DNA of 64,000 nt from Pseudocercospora fijiensis CIRAD86 (GCF_000340215.1 NW_006921539.1:3066056-3130055); one strand, 5' to 3'. Positions 45,340 to 58,380 are shown, numbered from the stretch's first letter. Numbers and translations are program-made. Notes: generated by a model not told the origin, from the sequence alone.

Positions 45340-45601
45340 CCGCGTAGGCTTGCAATATAGCACCGAGAACACTTACTACCGAGCTAAAAAGTAAGCTCTA
45401 TCGACGCGAGATGCGGTCTATGCAATATAAAGCTGCGGCAGACCCGACAGCGCTGCCCGCGTAGTATCCTACGACTATTGCGCCTTAGAGCTTAGTATTA
45501 GTACTCTCTCGAGACTAGACGAGAATATTAGCGATTCCTGCTTCTATATTCTAAAGTGCGTTTTATTATTAGACAATCTGCCTTTATAGAATATAGCGGT
45601 C
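45340..45601 (-). pseudogene. MFS sugar transporter, N-terminal fragment (RIP-mutated)
   Basis: Reads NTKL.GAIVVGYYAGSAVGSAAALYCIDRISRR.SLLFSS and SVLGAILQAYAV: TM2-TM3 with the D-R-x-x-R-R-type loop typical of MFS sugar carriers. Continues in frame into 41724 once the Harbinger element is removed. Roughly the first 60 residues are lost at the Ty3-A2 boundary (45602). Confidence 0.82.
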
Positions 45602-46094
45602 TGTAAGACGGGTTATGTTAGCAGGTAGATAGGGTAGTAGTGAATTAGTATAGTATTCGATAGAGGTCTAAGAGGAGAGGGAGGAAGGCAGGCAAGTTAG
45701 CCTAACGCTAAGCGCTAAGCCCTGCCTAAGGCACTAAGACCCTAGCTTTACTCGAGCCTAGTTACATACTAATCACGTATAACCTCTTTAGTCCTAATAT
45801 ACGCTTCCCTTCTAAAGGCCGCGCCCTCGTAGCCGGTCTTTGTTCTAACCTCTATCGCTACTAACTTAGCAGGTCTAATAAGCTACTCGATCCGCGCTAA
45901 ATAGAACACGCAACTACCGATTATATAACTATATCAAACCTTACTTCTAATATAATACAATGTCTAACTCTAACTACGCTATCCTTATATATAATAAAGT
46001 AATATATAACTATAAGAATTAGGGACTATCGACTAATTACAATACGAGCGTACCTTCCTTGCTATAATAGGTAGGTATATAGGGTATTATAGCA
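45602..46094 (-). repeat. Ty3-A2 3' LTR (493 bp)
   Basis: Begins TGTAAGACGG and ends ...TAGCA in + orientation. Same length as 18865-19357. Followed by CTGCCCCCATTC, i.e. the polypurine tract GAATGGGGGCAG in element orientation. Confidence 0.9.
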
Positions 46095-46984
46095 CTGCCC
46101 CCATTCTAAGTAATATCGTACTAAGTTCTCTACGTCTACTCTTAAAAGACCTAGAAATGTCCGCTTCCGAGGGTTGTTCTTATTATTACGAGGGATTGTT
46201 CTTATTATTACGAGGGCTATTATTTACTATCGTAGTTTCACTAGCCCTAATTAGTTAGGTTTAGTAGCCTTTAATTGTTAATCTTATCTTATCTTTTAAA
46301 AAACACAGCTCGTCTAGTTTCTATAAGTAAAGGCTATTATAAGTGTAGTAGTAGAGGTTCGCCTCGCTTAAAGGGTTAGAAAGATCGAGGAGTAACCTAT
46401 TATCCGCAAGATCGACCCCGGCTAGCTTAGCTCTATAGTTTTGCCCTTAGTTAGTCTATTAACTTAATCTTTTAAACCTTAATATTTTGACTTAGCCTTA
46501 AAGTTTTAATTAAACCTTTAATATAGCTATTCTTTTAACTTAATTAGTGTAGCGCGCTTCTAGCCTTAGGCCGTAGTATAGGTAAGGTTGTCTTTGTAAG
46601 TATAGCGACAATAGCAAGTAATGTTAATAATAGCGGCGCTAGTCGTCTTAGCGCTAACTTTACCTCGCTTCTAATCTTCTTTTTTAACTAACAACATACT
46701 CCGTAACACTGTTACTAATATAGCCGCGCTAGCCGCGCCGTCCTCGCCGATTGCCTAGGCCTCGAGGCCTCGATAGAATAGAGGAATAAGAGGGGGACCT
46801 ATAGGGTGCGTTAGTAAAGAGATAGAGTCCTTAAAAGAGTAGGCGATTAGTTAACGCATTATAGCGCGTTTGTTAATACTCGGTGCGCGTTTACTATAGT
46901 AGTGTAGTCTTATTATCCTAGTTTGCCGGCCTCTAATTAGTTAGCTAATAGCACCCCGGGGGTAGCATTAGTTCTAGGCCTTAG

Positions 46985-48450
46985 TAACATTACGAGCTTT
47001 TAGCCTTCTTCTTGTTCTTTACGCTAGTCTAATACTTATCTAATAACTTAGTTATATCTTTAAAAGAGGCTTTAGCTTCCTACGAGTCCTATTTAGGTAA
47101 ATAGCCTTGCTATCTTAGGAGGTACTCCTTCTTGCCTTGTCTAATCCGATGCTTTAGGATACGTTCTATAGACTACAGCTCTTCGCTATTAGCTAGTATG
47201 TCCTCGGATTTAGTAGGTGCTTTATCCCCTTCGCGCAGGTAATACGGCTTAAGGAGGGATACATAGAAGGTGTTATAGATAGTATAATAAGGTGGAAGCT
47301 ATAGTTAATAGGCCTAGGTGCCCCTAGGTTCTCGGATACGGAAAGGGCTAATGTACCTTAGTGCGAGTTTGGGCCTTGTTTTGCTATTAGGCGAGGGGTG
47401 TTTGCGGATACGGAGGTTCTTCGTACTAAGCATAACTAGGTCGCCTTGCTTAAAGGTTATTAGCGTATAGTGTTTGTTATAATAGGCCTTCTAATAGGCC
47501 TAGGCCTTTGCTAGTTTGTTAGCTATCTTAGCGTGAATTTCTCGCATCTTTTAGACCCTCTTAATAGCCGCTAGTATCTTAGGTTAACCCGCTTCCCTTT
47601 CCTTACGCTCGGCCTCGAGCGATAGGGGGTCTTATAGTATAGCAGCGTTCTAGCCTATTATAGCTATATAGGGTGAGACCTTAGTTAATAGGTATATACT
47701 GTTATTATATACGAATTCTATAGGCTATAGGAGGTTGACCTAGTCGTTAGGGTTCTTATTAATGTAGCTACGTAGGTACTGCTATAGAGTAGCATTCTGC
47801 CTCTCGGTCTGACTATCTGTTTGTAGATAGAAAGCTATAGATAGCCGATGCTTGAGTCTTAGCTGTAGGCATATCTTACTCTAATAATAAGATATAAATA
47901 TTAAGCCTCGGTTAGATACTATCCCCTTAGGGGTTCCCTAATACCTATAGAAGATGTTATTCTATAGTAACTTAGCTAAGTTAATAGCCGTCTAATCCTT
48001 TCGAGCAGGAATATAGCGAGCGCCCTTAGTAAACTAGTCTATAACGACTAGGATAGCGTTAAAGATGTCTTCGCTTCCTCTCCGCTTAGTAGGGGGAAGA
48101 CCTATAATAAAGTCTATTATAAGCTCTACAAATGGCTTATAAGGGATTAGTAATAAAGACAACTCGCTAAAAGGCTAATGCTTTAGTGCCTTAATACGTT
48201 AGTATACGGCACACGTGTTAACGTATTCCTTTATGTCCCGCTTACTATTTAGCTAGTAGTATATACGCGATAGTAGCTCGTGCGACCTCTCTATACTATA
48301 GTAACCGGCAAGCTTACTATTATAGTGTCGTATAAGAAGTTCTTGTCTAATCGATTGTTTAGCGGGGATATAGTATCTGCCTTTAAACCTTAAGTAACCC
48401 TTATCGTCGATCGACTAATTACTCTTACTAGATCGAGTCTTTCGTCTACT
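46985..48450 (-). pseudogene. Ty3-A2 integrase and chromodomain remnant
   Basis: Same order as in Ty3-A1, on the - strand: integrase core with LIIDFIIGLPPTKRRGS-like sequence (about 48130-48080), GTPKGIVSN (about 47940), YLQTDSQTERQN-like (about 47820), chromodomain near 47170-47090. The linker that hosts Ty3-B in the other copy is intact here at about 48390-48410. Confidence 0.88.
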
Positions 48451-48849
48451 TACAAGCTTATCGATACGTTTAGTAGCAAAGGCGTCCCTCTACTAAGCCC
48501 GTAACAGCTTATCTATAAACGACTAACTATCCCTATTTGCAAGGTTATTTAATAGCACCCTCGCTATTAAACGAGGTACGTATTGTATATATCTAATAGC
48601 ACTAGTAGCCGGATTAACTACATTAGTACTTTAATCGCTGTTACTATATATAGCGATATCGACTAGGGAGTTATTATAACTTCTCCTATCTGTGTCCTTA
48701 GCCCTTGCCTTAATACGTACTATTAATATAGTAAGAGTATTAATATGCTTTAAGCCGTCGCGGAGTCCGGTAAGCCGCTTATCCTACGCTTGCTTATTAA
48801 TAATACGGGCTATAGCAATCTTATACTATAGGGTTAGAAATAATGAATT

Positions 48850-50290
48850 AATAGATTGCTAAGTCCCGCTATCGTAATTAGGTCGCCTCGATAGGCTATT
48901 AGTAGGGTTGCTTACGCCTAGCTAATATAATATATCAAAATTAAACCTAGCGAGGTAGACGGCCTATCTAGCCTATCGACCTATAACTCTAGTAACCTTA
49001 GTAATACTACGGAGGTTATTATAGTCTATATAGACCTGTATCGTATATTAGGCCCTATCGAGGTAGTGCCTCTAATACTTAAAGGCCTCGATAATAGCTA
49101 AGAGCTCTTGCTCGTAGGTCTCGTAGCGACGCTTAGCATTAATTATCTTTTGTAAGAAGAAGGCAATTAGGTGCTAGTAATAGTCCTTGTCCGATTGTTA
49201 GGATATAATAGCTAATATAGCGAACTATAAAGCGTTAGTCTTAATACGGATTAGTTTGCTTAGTACGAAATAGTACAACAAGGGGACTTTAGTAAAGCGT
49301 TGCTTTAAGCCGTTAAAAGCGGCTTGTGCCTTATTAGTCTATTTGAATTCTCTAGTCGGGTTAGCCTTAGTTTTAGTAAGCTTAGTTAGGGGCATTGTAT
49401 GCCGTAAATAGCCCTTAATAAAGCGACGATAGAAATTAGCGAAGCTAAGGAACGACTATAGTTCCTTAATTAACGTAGGAATAGGCTATTTAGTAATTGT
49501 TTTAATCCGATCGGGATTAGCCTTAATACCCTCGGTTAATACGAGGAAGCTAAGGAAGGCTACCTCCTTAGCAGCAAAGGTGCATTTAGAGGGCTTGTAA
49601 TACAAGCTATAGGCCCGTAGGCGGTCGAGGACCTTTCGTACTATAGCCTAGTATTCTGCAATGTTAGGTAAATAGGTGTAAACTAGGATGTTATCTAGGT
49701 AAACTATATAGAGGTAGTCTAATAGGCCTAACAGGGCCCTATTAATATAGGACTAGAAGGTTGTAGGGGCATTAGCTAGGCCAAATAGTATAACTAAGTA
49801 CTCGAAATAGCTATAACGAGTGCGGAAGGCCGTTTTCTATTCGTCGCCCTTACGAATACAAATGCGGTAATAGGCGTCCTTAATGTCTAATATAGTGTAG
49901 TAGTAGGCACTAGAAAGGCGGTCGAGGGTCTTATTAATAAGCGGAAGTAGACAGCGGTCCTTAATAGTAATAGCATTAAGCCTACGATAATCGATATATA
50001 GGCGCAGGCTACTATCCTTCTTTAGTACGAAGAGGATAGGTACACTAGCAGGGCTGTTGCTATACTAAATTCGACTATTAGCTAGGTTCTTATCTAGGTA
50101 CTTACGCAGTACAGCAAGCTCGCGTTTACTAAGGTTGTAGAGGGGCCTAAAGGGGACCTCTTTGCCCTATATAATATCGATCTTATAGTCCGTCTCTTTA
50201 AATATAAGCAATGTCGATGCTAGGTAGTGTTTAACACGTCGATATAAGTCTCGTCTAATAAGTAGATTTATACGAGCGAGCTAATTAGGG
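48850..50290 (-). pseudogene. Ty3-A2 reverse transcriptase and RNase H remnant
   Basis: RT: PLYNLSKRELAVLRKYLDK-like start (about 50160-50100), catalytic VYLDNILVY box (about 49700-49680), then RNase H with YETYEQELLAI-like sequence (about 49130-49090). It retains some Gln codons lost in Ty3-A1, so the two copies were mutated independently in part. Confidence 0.88.
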
Positions 50291-50389
50291 ATCTATACTA
50301 TTAGGGGGTATAGGTTTATCGTTATCTCTACCAAGAAGGTTAGCCGTCGGATTAGCTAAGGCAGGCGTTAGGTTGCCGATAAATAGGAC

Positions 50390-52239
50390 CCGGATAGCGT
50401 CGGGACACTCGCTAATATTAATGTGTTTAATATCCTCTCTCCTAGCGATTCCAAATCGCTACTATTAACTGCCTAAGTCTATAACTATAGTATAGTGCTT
50501 AAGAACAGGGTTGCTAATAACAATATCGGATAGAAGGTTGTCTATATCTACTACGTAGGTAGTAAAATCTAGCAAGCGTTTATTGCCGAGGTCGTCTTTT
50601 AGAACTATAGGAACATAGTAGGCCCTATAGGTTAAGTGCCGAGCGTTATTAAACTAAGCAAGGGTTGGTATATTAGTTCTAGGCAATTGTCGGAGGTCTA
50701 ATTGCTTAGCTAGGCGGTAATTAATAAGGGCGCTAACCGAATTTCCTAGATCTAGTATAACCTTAGTCTTATAGTTGTCTCTATATATATCCTATATAAG
50801 ACAGGTGCGTATAATAGCTAGCACTATGTCGATAGTTTTACGCCGTACGAGGCTAATAGTTAGTACGGCGCTTATTCTTTTTTCGAATAGTTAGAAGGGC
50901 TAATAGGGGTAGCATTAGCGGCTAAAAGGGTTTTCCGGTGCTTAGCGGCAGCGCGGTTAATTCGGGTCTAGTCCCTAGGTTTGTCGCATTACCCTAGTAG
51001 ATAGCTAGTACTATCGTAGTTGAAGCACTTCAATCTAGTTAGGGGATTGCTATAGCCGCTATTGCTACTATTATTAGTTAAGCGATTAGTACTATAGGGA
51101 TACGAGCCCCTTCTACGGCCCCTATCGCGGCCTCCTCTATATAGTCGTCGGCTACGGCCCCTTCTACGGTCGTTACTATTCCTATTATTAGTATTGTTAT
51201 CTTAGTAAGAACCTTAGTTTCCTCCGCGGGCACTACGGTTACCGCGGTTAGTACTAGCTAGTCGGATCCTCAATTCTAGTCGTTATTAAAGCTAAACAGC
51301 TCGTTTAGCTATTTCCACTTCGACTATAAATTAAATACGTATTAGATTAACTTGTTCGAACATACGGCGACGGTCTAATTCGAGGACTAATTCCTATCGC
51401 AATTTAGGGCGTATTTCGGAAATCTGGATAGAGTCGGTCTTAGCTAGCAAATCGTCCTCGAGGGTCTTTAAATAGGCCTTAAATAAGCGAGCCGATTAAT
51501 TAGTCTTTTGTTTAGCTCGAAGGTATTAGTCCTAAGCGTATTGTTGCCTTAGTATAGGGTTTCTAAGGGTGTCTAGCATAATAGTCTTGTAGTCTTGCTA
51601 CTAAACAGCGGTCTAATTAGTAAGGGAGTCGAAATAGTTATCCTAGGTGCGCTTTAGGTCTCTATTAATGTACTATATAGTATAGACGACTAGCGAATAG
51701 TCGTCTAGCAGGGCCCTTAGTGCATTCCGCTAGTTCAATTTACAATCGCGTATATAATTATTATACTGCTTGCGGCTAGAGCTATTAAACACGGTACAGT
51801 CCTTAAGCTTAGCATCCTTCTTTTAAATAGAAGGTCCTGCTACTAGTTCTAGTCTAGCAGTAGTTGTTAGGGCTTCCTATAGGCGGCGAATCTCGAGGAG
51901 ATTATCCTTTAGCTATTGTTCTTAACGTAGGGTAGTAAGCCTGTTTTAAGTAGCTTCTTAAAGTCTCCCTACTAGTTAAGAGCTAAAGGCTAGCTAGCTA
52001 TATCGTCGATTAACAATGTTGTTAAGAATGTCGTTAACAGGCAATTCTAGATTATTACCTAGAATTATAGGTTCTTCTTTAACAGGCCTAGTAATAGGCT
52101 CTCTAGTAGTAGGCTCTTTAGTAGGTGCTTTAGTAGGCACTTTAGTAGGCACTGTGCTACTAGCGTTGTCGTTGCTAGCGCTACTAGCGGCGGCACGGTT
52201 GTTGTTTTGTAATAAACCGGCTATTATAAGGGGCGACAC
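50390..52239 (-). pseudogene. Ty3-A2 gag and protease remnant
   Basis: The gag start is visible: ATG at 52239 (MSPLIIAGLLQNNNRAAASS), open for 81 codons with a Thr-Lys-Pro-Glu repeat (VPTKVPTKAPTKEPTTREP), then interrupted. Arg/Gly/Asn-rich part around 51100-51260; zinc knuckle near 51010-51045; protease LDLGNSV-like near 50750. The frame corresponds to window 1-1300 in Ty3-A1, which lacks this N-terminus. Confidence 0.83.
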
Positions 52240-52496
52240 TAATAATGTATTATTAGCCCCTAAGATACGGATATAGCGGAATTAGTAGATATCGGCCTAG
52301 TATGCTTAACTTAGTATAATAGGCCGTATAGAAGGCCTTGCTTAGTGATTAGTACGGTTGTTTCGATAAAATAGTACGTATAGGTCCCGTTCTTCGGGCG
52401 CAATATAGTTAGATTAGTCTTATTCGTAGCTATACCGCTAAAAGCTTAAAATAAGGACTATCTAGCTGCTACCCTTAAAGGGTAGATCGAATACTA

Positions 52497-52695
52497 TATA
52501 AGACGGGTTATGTTAGCAGGTAGATAGGGTAGTAGTAAATTAGTATAGTATTCGATAGAGGTCTAAGAGGAGAGGGAGGATAGTAGGCAAGTTAGCCTAA
52601 CGCCAAGCGCTAAGCCCTGCCTAAGGCACTAAGACCCTAGCTTTACTCGAGCCTAGTTACATACTAATTACGTGTAACCTCTTTGGTCCTAACAC
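52497..52695 (-). repeat. Ty3-A2 5' LTR, truncated (about 200 bp)
   Basis: Matches the first 200 bp of 45602-46094 from TATAAGACGGG (TG of the end changed to TA). Similarity ends near 52695, where a different sequence begins, so no target duplication can be read for Ty3-A2. Confidence 0.82.
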
Positions 52696-53379
52696 GGTCC
52701 GCGTCCTATATATAGACTACTCCGCAGCGGGCTTAAGTAAAAACTATACGGAGCTAAGTAGAAAATGATTTTTCTACTAATTAGGGCGCGGAATATAGAA
52801 ATCGCTATTCTCGTCTAAGCTGTTTCTATCGGGATTTCGACTTCCTATATTAAATTAAATATTTCTATAGGAGAATCGTATAACCCTAGTTTTAATACTA
52901 AAACGACTATTTTCTATAGTAAAAACTTCTCTCTATAGTAGGAATACCTTCCTCTATATCGCTATCTTTTTCCCGAAGTCTCTTCGACAAGGAATTAGGT
53001 ATAAATATATCGTCGTCGTAGCGCCTATATCGCGATATACGCTAGGTAGATACAGCTATATTATCGCGTATTTCTATTACGACTATATCCTCTATAGCTT
53101 TCTAGTCTACTTCTATAGATCTATCTCTATCGTCCGCTATAGATAGATATCTAGTTACTCTCCTTCTAGTCTATCTATCTCCTCTAATCTTTCTAGTCTT
53201 ATATCTTATAAGTATCTAGGTAACGAGTCTACTAAAGAGAAGGACCTAGCGCGACGCCTATAATTAGAAGTAGATAGTAGTATAGATAGTAGTAGCGTAG
53301 GTAGTAGCAATAACGAGTCGACCCGCTATATACGTTACTAACCCTACTCTCGTCGCGATAAAAGAGAGCGCTATAAAGA
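52696..53379. other. Decayed repeat DNA, left part of an unassigned element
   Basis: RIP-like DNA between the cut LTR and the next dead frame. Contains Ser-rich frame fragments (about 53090-53300) but no domain. No inverted repeat matching the far side was found by eye. Confidence 0.4.
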
Positions 53380-55930
53380 AGTACTACGTAAGATATAGAA
53401 AAATAACCTTACTATAGGGAAGGTCGTACGGTACTAGGCTAGTATACTAGGGAGTAAGTCCTATATATATTACGTTAGTTAGCTCTCTATTATATTTAAT
53501 ATAGAGCTACGTAAATCGAAGCAAGTTAAGCTATCTAGTAGCGAGAATAGTAATATTATTCGTAAGCTCTATTAGCTAATTAGAAAGAGCCTATATAGGA
53601 AATAGCGGAGGACTCTTCGATCTAATATAGAGGTATCCGAAGCCGTAGCAGGCGACTAGGCCGCTATAGCACTCGAATCTAGTAACAGATTCGATAATCA
53701 ATTCTCTGTCTAGTAGTTTAAGAATATATACGAAGTTATCCGAGATACTGCTCTAGCGTAGTATTAATTTGCCCGTAGCGTATTAGTTAGATAGCGCAAT
53801 AAAGAGCCGTATAATCTCGATATACGAATATTTATCCTTACTATCCCCATCCTCTATACTCGCTCTTATAATAAATCTAGTTAGTTTATAGAGGCATTAG
53901 TCGGTACCTACTATTAAATAGCGTAAAGCGGAGGGCATTAGATATCCTATCGGGGATTGGTTTAATCGCTACGTATATAGTACTATACTATAAGGAGAAA
54001 CTTTTCCGAAGCGAGTAGAAGGTAGCTATTTAATCGTATTATACAACTTACACTTATTCTATATAGGAAAGACTCGTCCGGCTAGCGTATAATATTATAT
54101 AGTACGTAGTCTATAATAATATTAATTTCTAGGATATAGTTCGGAATTAGACTATATCTAATTAGTCGGTTATACGCAATCTTACGATAGCGCTACTTAT
54201 ACGCTTTACTTCGTATATTCGCTATTCCGAGACTAGCCTACGTATTAACGATTTAAAATCGGAGACGCGACTAGATACTACGGATATCTATAATACCGCT
54301 ACGCTTAGAGAAGATATATAGTCTCGGAAATTGTCGATATATTATATATATATAGCGATTATAAGTATCTTCGAAAACGAGGTCGTAACCGTAGTCGAGG
54401 ACCCTCGTATTAAGTCTATTATGTAGTAGCTAGGACTCTATCCGCTACGGGTCTCTAAAACCGAATTCTACCCGCTTAGTACTATTTACTATAGTAAGAG
54501 TACTATTAATAGGAACGCCGCGGTATAGGAGGATATTATACTACGTAAGCTACGCCTTAACCTAGTCGCAGACTTCTTTATACAGTTATAGCTTTTTTAC
54601 GGAGATTAATAGTCGTTATAGCGTATACGGAGTAATAAAGGTAAAAACGTTAAAAGTATAAGGCTATTCGAACGGCGGGATTAGATAATGCCCGTTATAG
54701 GACTCTTCTATACTACCTATAAACCTCTATTATATACTAGTTCGCCTTTTCTAGAGTATTAGTTAGGATGCTAGGTTTAAATATAGTCTTTTTTATATTA
54801 ATTAGGCATTTAGTACGAAAGAATTAACTAAGAAAAAACTAAAATACTAGATACTACGTCCCGTTACGCTTTATAGCTACTCCGCGAGGATTATCGCGTT
54901 ATTTATTAAGCAAATATACTATAGCAAATATTTCCCTACGGATTTACCTCCTAATTTTAGTAAACTAAGAGCAGTTATACCTACTATAATAGGTCGTACC
55001 GCGGATAAATATATCTAGTTCTTAGTAGCTATATATAATAGCTACTTACGGCCTTTAGTATAGTTAGAGAGAGAATAGGAATAGGTATATAGTATACCTA
55101 AAACAAAGCTACTCTCTCTGTAATAGATACGCCGGACTCCGCTACGGTTATAACCTATTCCGTAAGTATAGCTAAACATCCGCGATCCTGTATAGACTAT
55201 ACTTTATCGGCGACTCTACACAACCGAGCTCTAGCTAACTTTCCGATATACGACTCGGAATATAGATATTAGTTATATCGAACGCCTCTTACCCTAGCTC
55301 GTAGTAGTATTCTTCGGGGCTAGATAATATAACTATAGGCGCGAGATACTATATCTAATTTAGCTACTAAAGGGCGTATCTCTATATCTCTATAGCGCGA
55401 TTCTAGCCGGCGGCGTTGTAAATATAATAGGTAGGCCTAGGAAAGGAATCTTAGTAGACGAATTACTAGAATTAATTAATTTGCGGTATAAAAACGATAT
55501 ACGAAATTTTTAAGAATTCGACGAATAATATAGTGGAAATATTTAATCGTGTTTTGTATACTACTTTCGCTATTATATAAGTAAATAATACTTTCGAGGA
55601 TGAATTCGGGATCCGGAATACTACTAATTATTCCTATAAGGATATAACCTACGAAATTTAGGGCCTCTCCGCTTGTCTATTTACTATATACCGCGGCGTA
55701 GTCGATTAGTGCTATAGCGTAGATAATCCTCCTATTATACCTAACCCGTACTAGGCCGGCATTAATAAAATCTATAAGGAAGTATAGGATTTTAATATAA
55801 AATATCTATATAAAGACGTATCTATAGCCGTAGTACCCGATACGGATTTAGATACCTACGATACGGGACTAGATATAGATTAAGATACAATATTTTAAAA
55901 TATCGAAGATATAATACTAGATATATTAGA
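53380..55930 (+). pseudogene. DUF6589-like transposon-associated protein remnant
   Basis: Long + frame(s) with RIP stops and at least one shift. Readable landmarks: ALDILSGIGLIATYIVLYYKE (about 53935-53995), AYNIIQYVVYNNINF.DIVRN.TISNQSVIRNLT (about 54085-54190), LREDI.SRKLSIYYIYIAII (about 54305-54365), KTEFYPLSTIYYSKSTI (about 54460-54510). The VVYDNINF...R..T..N pattern and order resemble fungal DUF6589 proteins, which are repetitive and found with DNA transposons. The assignment is from memory of the family and moderate. Element ends are unknown. Confidence 0.5.
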
Positions 55931-56559
55931 CCTACTTATAATTTAATTATATAACGTCTATTTTTTAGAAGTTTAATACGAGGTTCTAATACTTAATTCG
56001 ACTTTAGCGGTTTTTTTTAAAAACAATAAAATATCTCCGCCGCGTAGCTATACTAATACGTATTATATCGAAGGATTACGCGTATTAGCTTAAATACTTA
56101 CTCGGCGAACGGCTCCTCTTAGAGCGTAAGCCCTTCGATTTACTATACTCCCGAACCTATACCCCATATCCTAAAGCTCGAACGAATTAGAAGGTTAAAA
56201 CCTTTACTAAAGGACGAATATTCGTATAAGAGGGAGACTACTACGGAAGTGCTTTAGGCCGCTACGGACAAGAGAGGAGTAGTAGAATGCCTTTCTATCT
56301 AGGTTTATAGTATCTAATAGCTCTACTCGGCCTTCGTATCGCATTCTATAATAATAAGAATAATACTAATACTACTCGAGAAACTCTATCTAGTCTATCG
56401 TACCGATACTAAAAGAACTAGAGCTAGTAAAATATTAGAGGAGAAATAAAACTATAGAAGCAAAACTATAGGAGCAAAACTATAGGAGCAGAACTATAGA
56501 AGCAAAACTATAGAAGCAAAACTATCTATCTAACTATCGAAGTCTATAGCGGGCTAGCC
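55931..56559. other. Unassigned decayed DNA with 14-bp tandem repeat
   Basis: A purine-rich AAGAGGGAGAC at about 56228-56239 followed by TACTACGGAAGTGC could be a polypurine tract plus LTR start of another retroelement. The 14-bp repeat is listed separately. No gene. Confidence 0.4.
56448..56525. repeat. 14-bp tandem repeat AAAACTATAGAAGC, about 5.6 units
   Basis: Five full units and a partial one with single transitions (GAAGC/GGAGC, AAAA/AGAA). Confidence 0.9.
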
Positions 56560-58380
56560 TTAGCCCGTATCTACTCTATATTCTTACTATAATACTACTC
56601 GCGAGCTACCTTAGGACTAATAGTCTATAAGTAACGGCGCACTTCTAACTTAATCTTTTCGTCGATAACGATATTAGCTAGGGGGAGTAATAGGTAGAGA
56701 GTGCGGCTCTTAGATAGACCGTTATAACTAGCGTAGTAGACCGAGCGGCCGTTAGCGTATATCGTACTCTATACCTACCTACTATTCGCCTTGCGCTCCT
56801 TATTAAGACCCTTAAGGAGCTTCTTAAGGGTATCGCCGGATCCGAGATAGAACTTCTCGATAATATTATAGAGTTTATATCTATATACGCGCTACTTCTT
56901 CTCCTATACCTTTAGGTCCTTCTCGGCTAATTTACGTAGCGTTCCTAAGACATTAAAAGTATAATTAAAGATAACTTTAGTAAATTAGAAGCTCCTATCT
57001 ATTCGCTCCTAGATAGCCTATCTAGTCGACTATCGTAGTAGCTAGTCGTAGCCCTACTTCGCTTATCCGGCGTAGTACTAATTATATATCTCCTATCGTA
57101 TACCTATACTAACCTTACTATATATAGTCTTAGCCTATCTCGGATCTATACTGCCGTCGTAGATCTCCTTTAAGTAGCGACTATAGTTATATAGACCTAT
57201 AAGTAGTAGGTAGCCTTCGAATCGAGGAGGTATTAATATTATATATTAGGAGAGTACTATATTCGATATCGGTAGCGATATAATAGACGTATTAGACTTA
57301 CCGGAGAACGGTATAGATCGCTACGGAGTCCTAGTCTAATTATACGGAGTTCGTATACCGCCGCTACTACCGCCGCTAGTACCTGCTATTACTACCGCTA
57401 CTACCGCCGCTAGTACCCGCTATTATTACCGCTACTACCTAGTAGTACAATGCGATTCTTTTCCTTCTATATACGTACCCTAGCTAGGGTAGTATCTGCT
57501 CTATCCTTAGATATAGCCTTTTCTATAGCTTCTTACTAGAAGATATTATCTTATAGCCGCCGCGTAGGGTCTTAACTACGATACGCTACGTCGCGTATAT
57601 TTTGCGCCTAATACTTTAGTAGAATCCGCTTACTAGGATCGGCGCCTAGAAAGACTAGTCGCTACGGAGTACTACCTACCCGCTATAGAGTATTATTAGT
57701 TATATTCGTATTCCTGCCTAGAGTAGTAGTACGGCTAGGAGTAGTATAATAGTCTAGTATAGTGCCGCCTATAGTAATACTACTACTAGGGCCTAGTTAC
57801 TAGACCGTCGTACTACTATCTAAAGGCGAGATAGAGGCGCTTCTTATTGCTTACGCTATATTTTCTTATGTATTATCGAATATATTAGCGCTAGAAGTAG
57901 ATTCGCTAGAAGTATAGCGAGCCCCTCTAATAAGAGCCTCGTAGCGGAGATAATAGGTTCCGCCGCAGGTTAGACTTACGCTAAATCGAGGCGGTAGTAC
58001 CGGGCCTAGTATTAGTACTAGGCTAGAGCGTAGGTTAAAGGACTAAAGAACTACTATACGATCGCGTATAGTACGATCGACGCGGTAGCCTCTATTATAC
58101 TAGTTGTTCTACGTTTCGAAAGGGATACGCTAGTTATCTTATTCGTATATAGCGCCGCGGAGATCGATATAGCCTACCTTAAAATTCTCGTTTACGTACG
58201 CGCGTAGGTCCTAGTCCGTCTTATCTACCTAGTAAATACTTGCCTCGATATCGTTAATCGCTATTTATAATAGAGCGATATAACTCGGCTCTATCGGTAG
58301 CCTATTTAATAGAGGAGGTACGCGAGCGGATAAAGCCGTAGCGCGGCGTATATACTCCGCGTAGCCTCCTAGATTCGAGA
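56560..58380 (-). pseudogene. Unrecognised RIP-degraded reading frame, about 600 codons
   Basis: Long - strand frame with stops at Gln/Trp positions only. Parts readable: ILLKY.AQNIRDVAYRSYDPTRRL (about 57630-57560), EAIEKAISKDRADTTLARVRI (about 57535-57470), a Gly/Ser-rich linker from a GCN-type repeat (57355-57440), KEIYDGSIDPR.AKTIYSKV (about 57170-57110), FNYTFNVLGTLRKLAEKDLKV (about 56970-56910), NIIEKFYLGSGDTLKKLLKGL (about 56870-56810). No family recognised. It may be the second gene of the element carrying the DUF6589-like frame. Confidence 0.5.
57355..57440. repeat. Degenerate trinucleotide repeat (CCGCTACTA-type)
   Basis: Repeating CTACTACCGCCGCTAGTACC blocks, two near-copies of about 45 bp; codes Gly/Ser/Val-rich linker on the - strand. 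Confidence 0.75.

Larger units (their letters stand above)
45602..52695 (-). mobile_element. Ty3/gypsy chromovirus copy Ty3-A2 (nearly complete, 5' LTR truncated)
   Basis: Reverse-oriented second copy of Ty3-A, uninterrupted inside. The 3' LTR is 45602-46094 (493 bp); the 5' LTR is cut, with about 200 bp left (52497-52695) before unrelated sequence. Just inside the 5' LTR (element orientation) is TAGTATTCGATC, a candidate primer-binding site if TAG was TGG. It supplies the empty site for Ty3-B. RIP stops are throughout. Confidence 0.92.
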
